64,000 nt of DNA, taken from the NCBI GenBank assembly GCA_022457155.1, contig JAJGOT010000291.1:30001-94000 (forward strand). Direction: 5' to 3'. The position numbers and the translations under genes were made by a program. This DNA comes from Cladopsammia gracilis. Taxonomy: Eukaryota > Cnidaria > Anthozoa > Scleractinia > Dendrophylliidae. How positions within the stretch are numbered: the first letter of the stretch is position 1; the number at the start of each line of letters is the position of its first letter. Shown here piece by piece: positions 61,001 through 64,000 of the stretch. The notes under the pieces were generated by a model, which was not told the DNA's origin, searched no databases, and was given only the letters and a program-made list of their open reading frames with translations.

Positions 61001-64000
61001 CCGTTGTTACCTATGTTACCGATGTTACCAATGTTACCGATGTTACCGATGTTACCGATGTTACCGATGTTACCGATGTTGCCTATCTTACCGATGTGAT
61101 CGATGTTACCGATGTTACCGATGTTTCCTATGTTACCGATGTTACCGATGTTACCGATGTTACCTATGTTACCGTTGTTACCGATGTTAGCTATGTTACC
61201 TATGTTACCGATGTTACCTATGTTAACTATGTTACCGATGTTACCGATGTTACCTATGTTACCGATGTTACCTATGTTACCGATGTTACCTATGTTACCT
61301 ATGTTTCCTATGTTACCTATGTTACCGATGTTACCTATGTTATCTATGTTACCTATGTTACCTATTTTACCGATGTTACCGATGTTACCCTAGTTACCGA
61401 TGTTTTCTATGTTACCTATGTTACCGATGTTACCTATCTAATTACCTATGTTACCGATGTGACCTATGTTACCGGGGTTACCGATGTTACCGGTGTTACC
61501 GATGTTACCTATGTTACCGATGTTACCGATGTTACCTATGTTACCGATGTTACTGATGTCACCGATATTACCGATGTTTCCTATGTTACCGATGTTACCG
61601 ATGTTACCTATGTTTCCTATGTTACCTATGTTACCGTTGTTACCGATGTTACCTATGATACCTATGTTACCGATGTTACCGATGTTACCTATGTTACCGA
61701 TGTTACCGATGTTACCGATGTTACCGATGTTTCCCATGTTACCGATGTTACCGATGTTACCTATGTTTCCGATGTTACCTATGTTACCTATGTTACCGAT
61801 GTTACCGATGTTACCGATGTTACCGATGTTACCTATGTTATCTATGTTATCAATGTCATCGAAGTTAACTATATTATCTATGTTACCGATGTTACCTACG
61901 TTACCCACGTTACCTATTTTACCGATGTTACCAATGTTACCCATGTAACTGATGTTACCGTTGTTACCGATGTTACCGATGTTACCGATGTTACCGATGT
62001 TACCGATGTTACCGATGTTATCGATTTTACCGATGTTACCGATGTTTCCTATGTTACCGATGTCACCTATGTTACCGTTGTTACCGATGTTACCTATGTT
62101 ACCTATGTTACCTATGTTACCTATGTTTCCTATGTTACCGATGTTACCAAATGTTACCTATGCCACCGATGTTACCTATGTTACCGATGTTACCGATGTT
62201 ACCGATGTTACCTATCTTACCTATGTTACCCATGTTACCGATGTTTCCTATGTTACCGATGTTACCTATGTTACCTATGTTACCTATGTTACCTATGTTA
62301 CCTACGTTACCTATGTTGCCGATGTTACCGATGTTACCTATGTTACCTATGTTACCTATGTTACCGATGTTACCTATGTTTCCTATGTTACCGATGTTAT
62401 TTATGTTACCGATGTTACCTATGTTACCTATGTTACCGATGTTACCGATGTTACCGATGTTACCGATGTTACCGATGTTACCTATGTTACCGATGTTACC
62501 TATGTTACCTATGTTACCTATGTTACCGATGTTACCTATATTACCGTTGTTACCGATGTTACCAATGTTACCGATGTTACCTATGTTACCGATGTTACCG
62601 ATGTTACCGATGTTACCGATGTTACCTATGTTACCGATGTTATCGATGTTACCGATGTTACCGATGTTTCCTATGTTACCTATGTTACCGATGTTACCTA
62701 TGTTTCCTATGTTACCGATGTTATTTATGTTACCGATGTTACCTATGTTACCTATGTTACCTATGTTACCGATGTTACCGATGTTACCGATGTTACCGAT
62801 GTTTACCGATGTTGCCGATGTTACCTATGTTACCGATGTTACCGATGTTACCTATGTTAACTATGTTACCGATGTTACCGATGTTACCTATGTTACCTAT
62901 GTTACCTATGTTACTGATGTTACCTATGTTTCCGATGTTTCCGATGTTACCTATGTTACCTATGTTACCTATGTTACCGATGTTACCTATGTTACCGTTG
63001 TTACCGATGTTACCTATGTTACCTATGTTACCTATGTTACCTATGTTACCGATGTTACCGATGTTACCGATGTTACCTATGTTACCGATGTTATCGATGT
63101 TACCGATGTTACCGATGTTTCCTTTGTTACCGATGTTACCGATGTTACCTATGTTTCCTATGTTACCTATGTTACTGATGTTAGCTATGTTTCCGATGTT
63201 TCCTATGTTACCGATGTTACCTATGTTACCTATGTTACCGATGTTACCTATGTTACCGTTGTTACCGATGTTACCTATGTTACCAATGTTACCGATGTTA
63301 CCTATGTTACCTATGTTACCGATGTTACGTTACCGATGTTACCTATGTTACCGATGTTATCGATGTTACCGATGTTACCGATGTTTCCTTTGTTACCGAT
63401 GTTACCGATGTTACCTATGTTTCCTATGTTACGTATGTTACCGATGTTTCCTATGCTACCGATGGTACCTATGTTACCTATGTTACCGATGTTTCCTATG
63501 TTACCGATATTACCAAATGTTACCTATGCCACCGATGTTACCTATGTTACCAATGTTACCGATGTTACCGATGTTTCCTATGTTACCTATGTTACCAATG
63601 TTACCGATGTTACCTATGTTATCGATGTTACCGATGTTACCTATGTTAGCTATGTTACCTATGTTACCTATGTTACCTATGTTACCGATGTTACCTATGT
63701 TACCGATGTTACCTATGTTACCTATGTTACCGATGTTACGTATGTTACCGATGTTACCGATGTTGCCTATGTTACCTATGTTACCTATGTTACCGATGTT
63801 TCCTATGTTACCAATGTTTCTTATGTTACCTATGTTACCTATGTTACCAATGTTACCGATGTTACCGATGGTACCTATGTTACCAATGTTACCAATGTTA
63901 CCTATGTTACCAATGTTACCTATGTTACCGATGTTACCGATGTTTCCTATGTTATCGATGTTACCGATGTTCCCTATGTTACCTATGTTACCTATGTTAC

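Larger units (their letters stand above)
36356..64000. repeat. 9-bp minisatellite array 2, at least 27.6 kb (GATGTTACC / TATGTTACC)
   Basis: About 3000 tandem 9-bp units, reaching the right edge of the window without a break. Units alternate irregularly between first base G and T. Recurrent variants are TATGTTTCC, AATGTTACC, GATGTTATC, TATGTTAGC, GATGGTACC and a 12-bp variant containing tatctaatt. Register breaks (accaaatg, tacctgttacc, gtttaccg) are rare. Higher-order repeats of about 1.58, 1.8 and 3.9 kb are visible. Long open frames on both strands (up to 1878 codons at 37553-43189) follow from the stop-free unit and show no non-repeat domain, so no gene is called. Confidence 0.97.

Noticed and set aside
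36356..64000. CRISPR array
   Set aside because: Units are contiguous 9-mers without unique spacers, and the context is eukaryotic with spliced genes.
36356..64000. Telomere
   Set aside because: The unit is not TTAGGG-like, and it lies beside a gene region on at least one side; the right edge is unknown.

Overview
The window looks like nuclear DNA of a cnidarian, most likely a stony coral or a related anthozoan. The grounds are spliced genes with GT-AG introns, a lineage-typical short-loop class A GPCR, tRNA-derived SINEs and many hairpin or TIR mini-transposons of the sort seen in coral genomes. The taxon is an inference; no species marker is visible. There is no prokaryotic operon structure, CRISPR array, rRNA gene or functional tRNA gene.

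Layout. (1) 643-10611 and 27717-34336 are two diverged copies of one segment. Each carries, on the minus strand, a multi-exon gene for an ionotropic-glutamate-receptor-like channel whose pore loop has the potassium-channel filter TTVGYGD (GluR0-like). The right-hand copy can be assembled completely from seven exons (23968-32387). All exon phases match, giving 511 residues: signal peptide, S1 lobe, M1, pore loop, M2, S2 lobe, M3 and a cytoplasmic coiled-coil-like tail. The left-hand copy (705-7555) has five exons in the window; its last exons lie beyond the left edge. (2) 10.6-16.9 kb holds a hairpin element, a small TIR element, a class A GPCR gene broken by two frameshifts, a TIR transposon remnant and a tandem pair of about 222-bp units with a hammerhead-ribozyme-like core. 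(3) 16934-19205 is a 2.3-kb array of a 9-bp minisatellite (GATGTTACC / TATGTTACC). (4) 19.2-24 kb is gene-poor, with MITEs, microsatellites and a tRNA-derived SINE. (5) 36356-64000 is at least 27.6 kb of the same 9-bp minisatellite in the same orientation, running off the right edge. It has multi-level higher-order structure, including an apparently perfect 3905-bp tandem duplication at 42290-50099.

The long open frames in the arrays follow from a 9-bp, stop-free unit and are not called as genes. The most interesting items are the paired K+-filter glutamate-receptor-like genes and the very large, hierarchically duplicated 9-bp satellite. Everything here was read by eye: exon borders rest on splice consensus, phase agreement and conservation between the two copies, not on transcripts.
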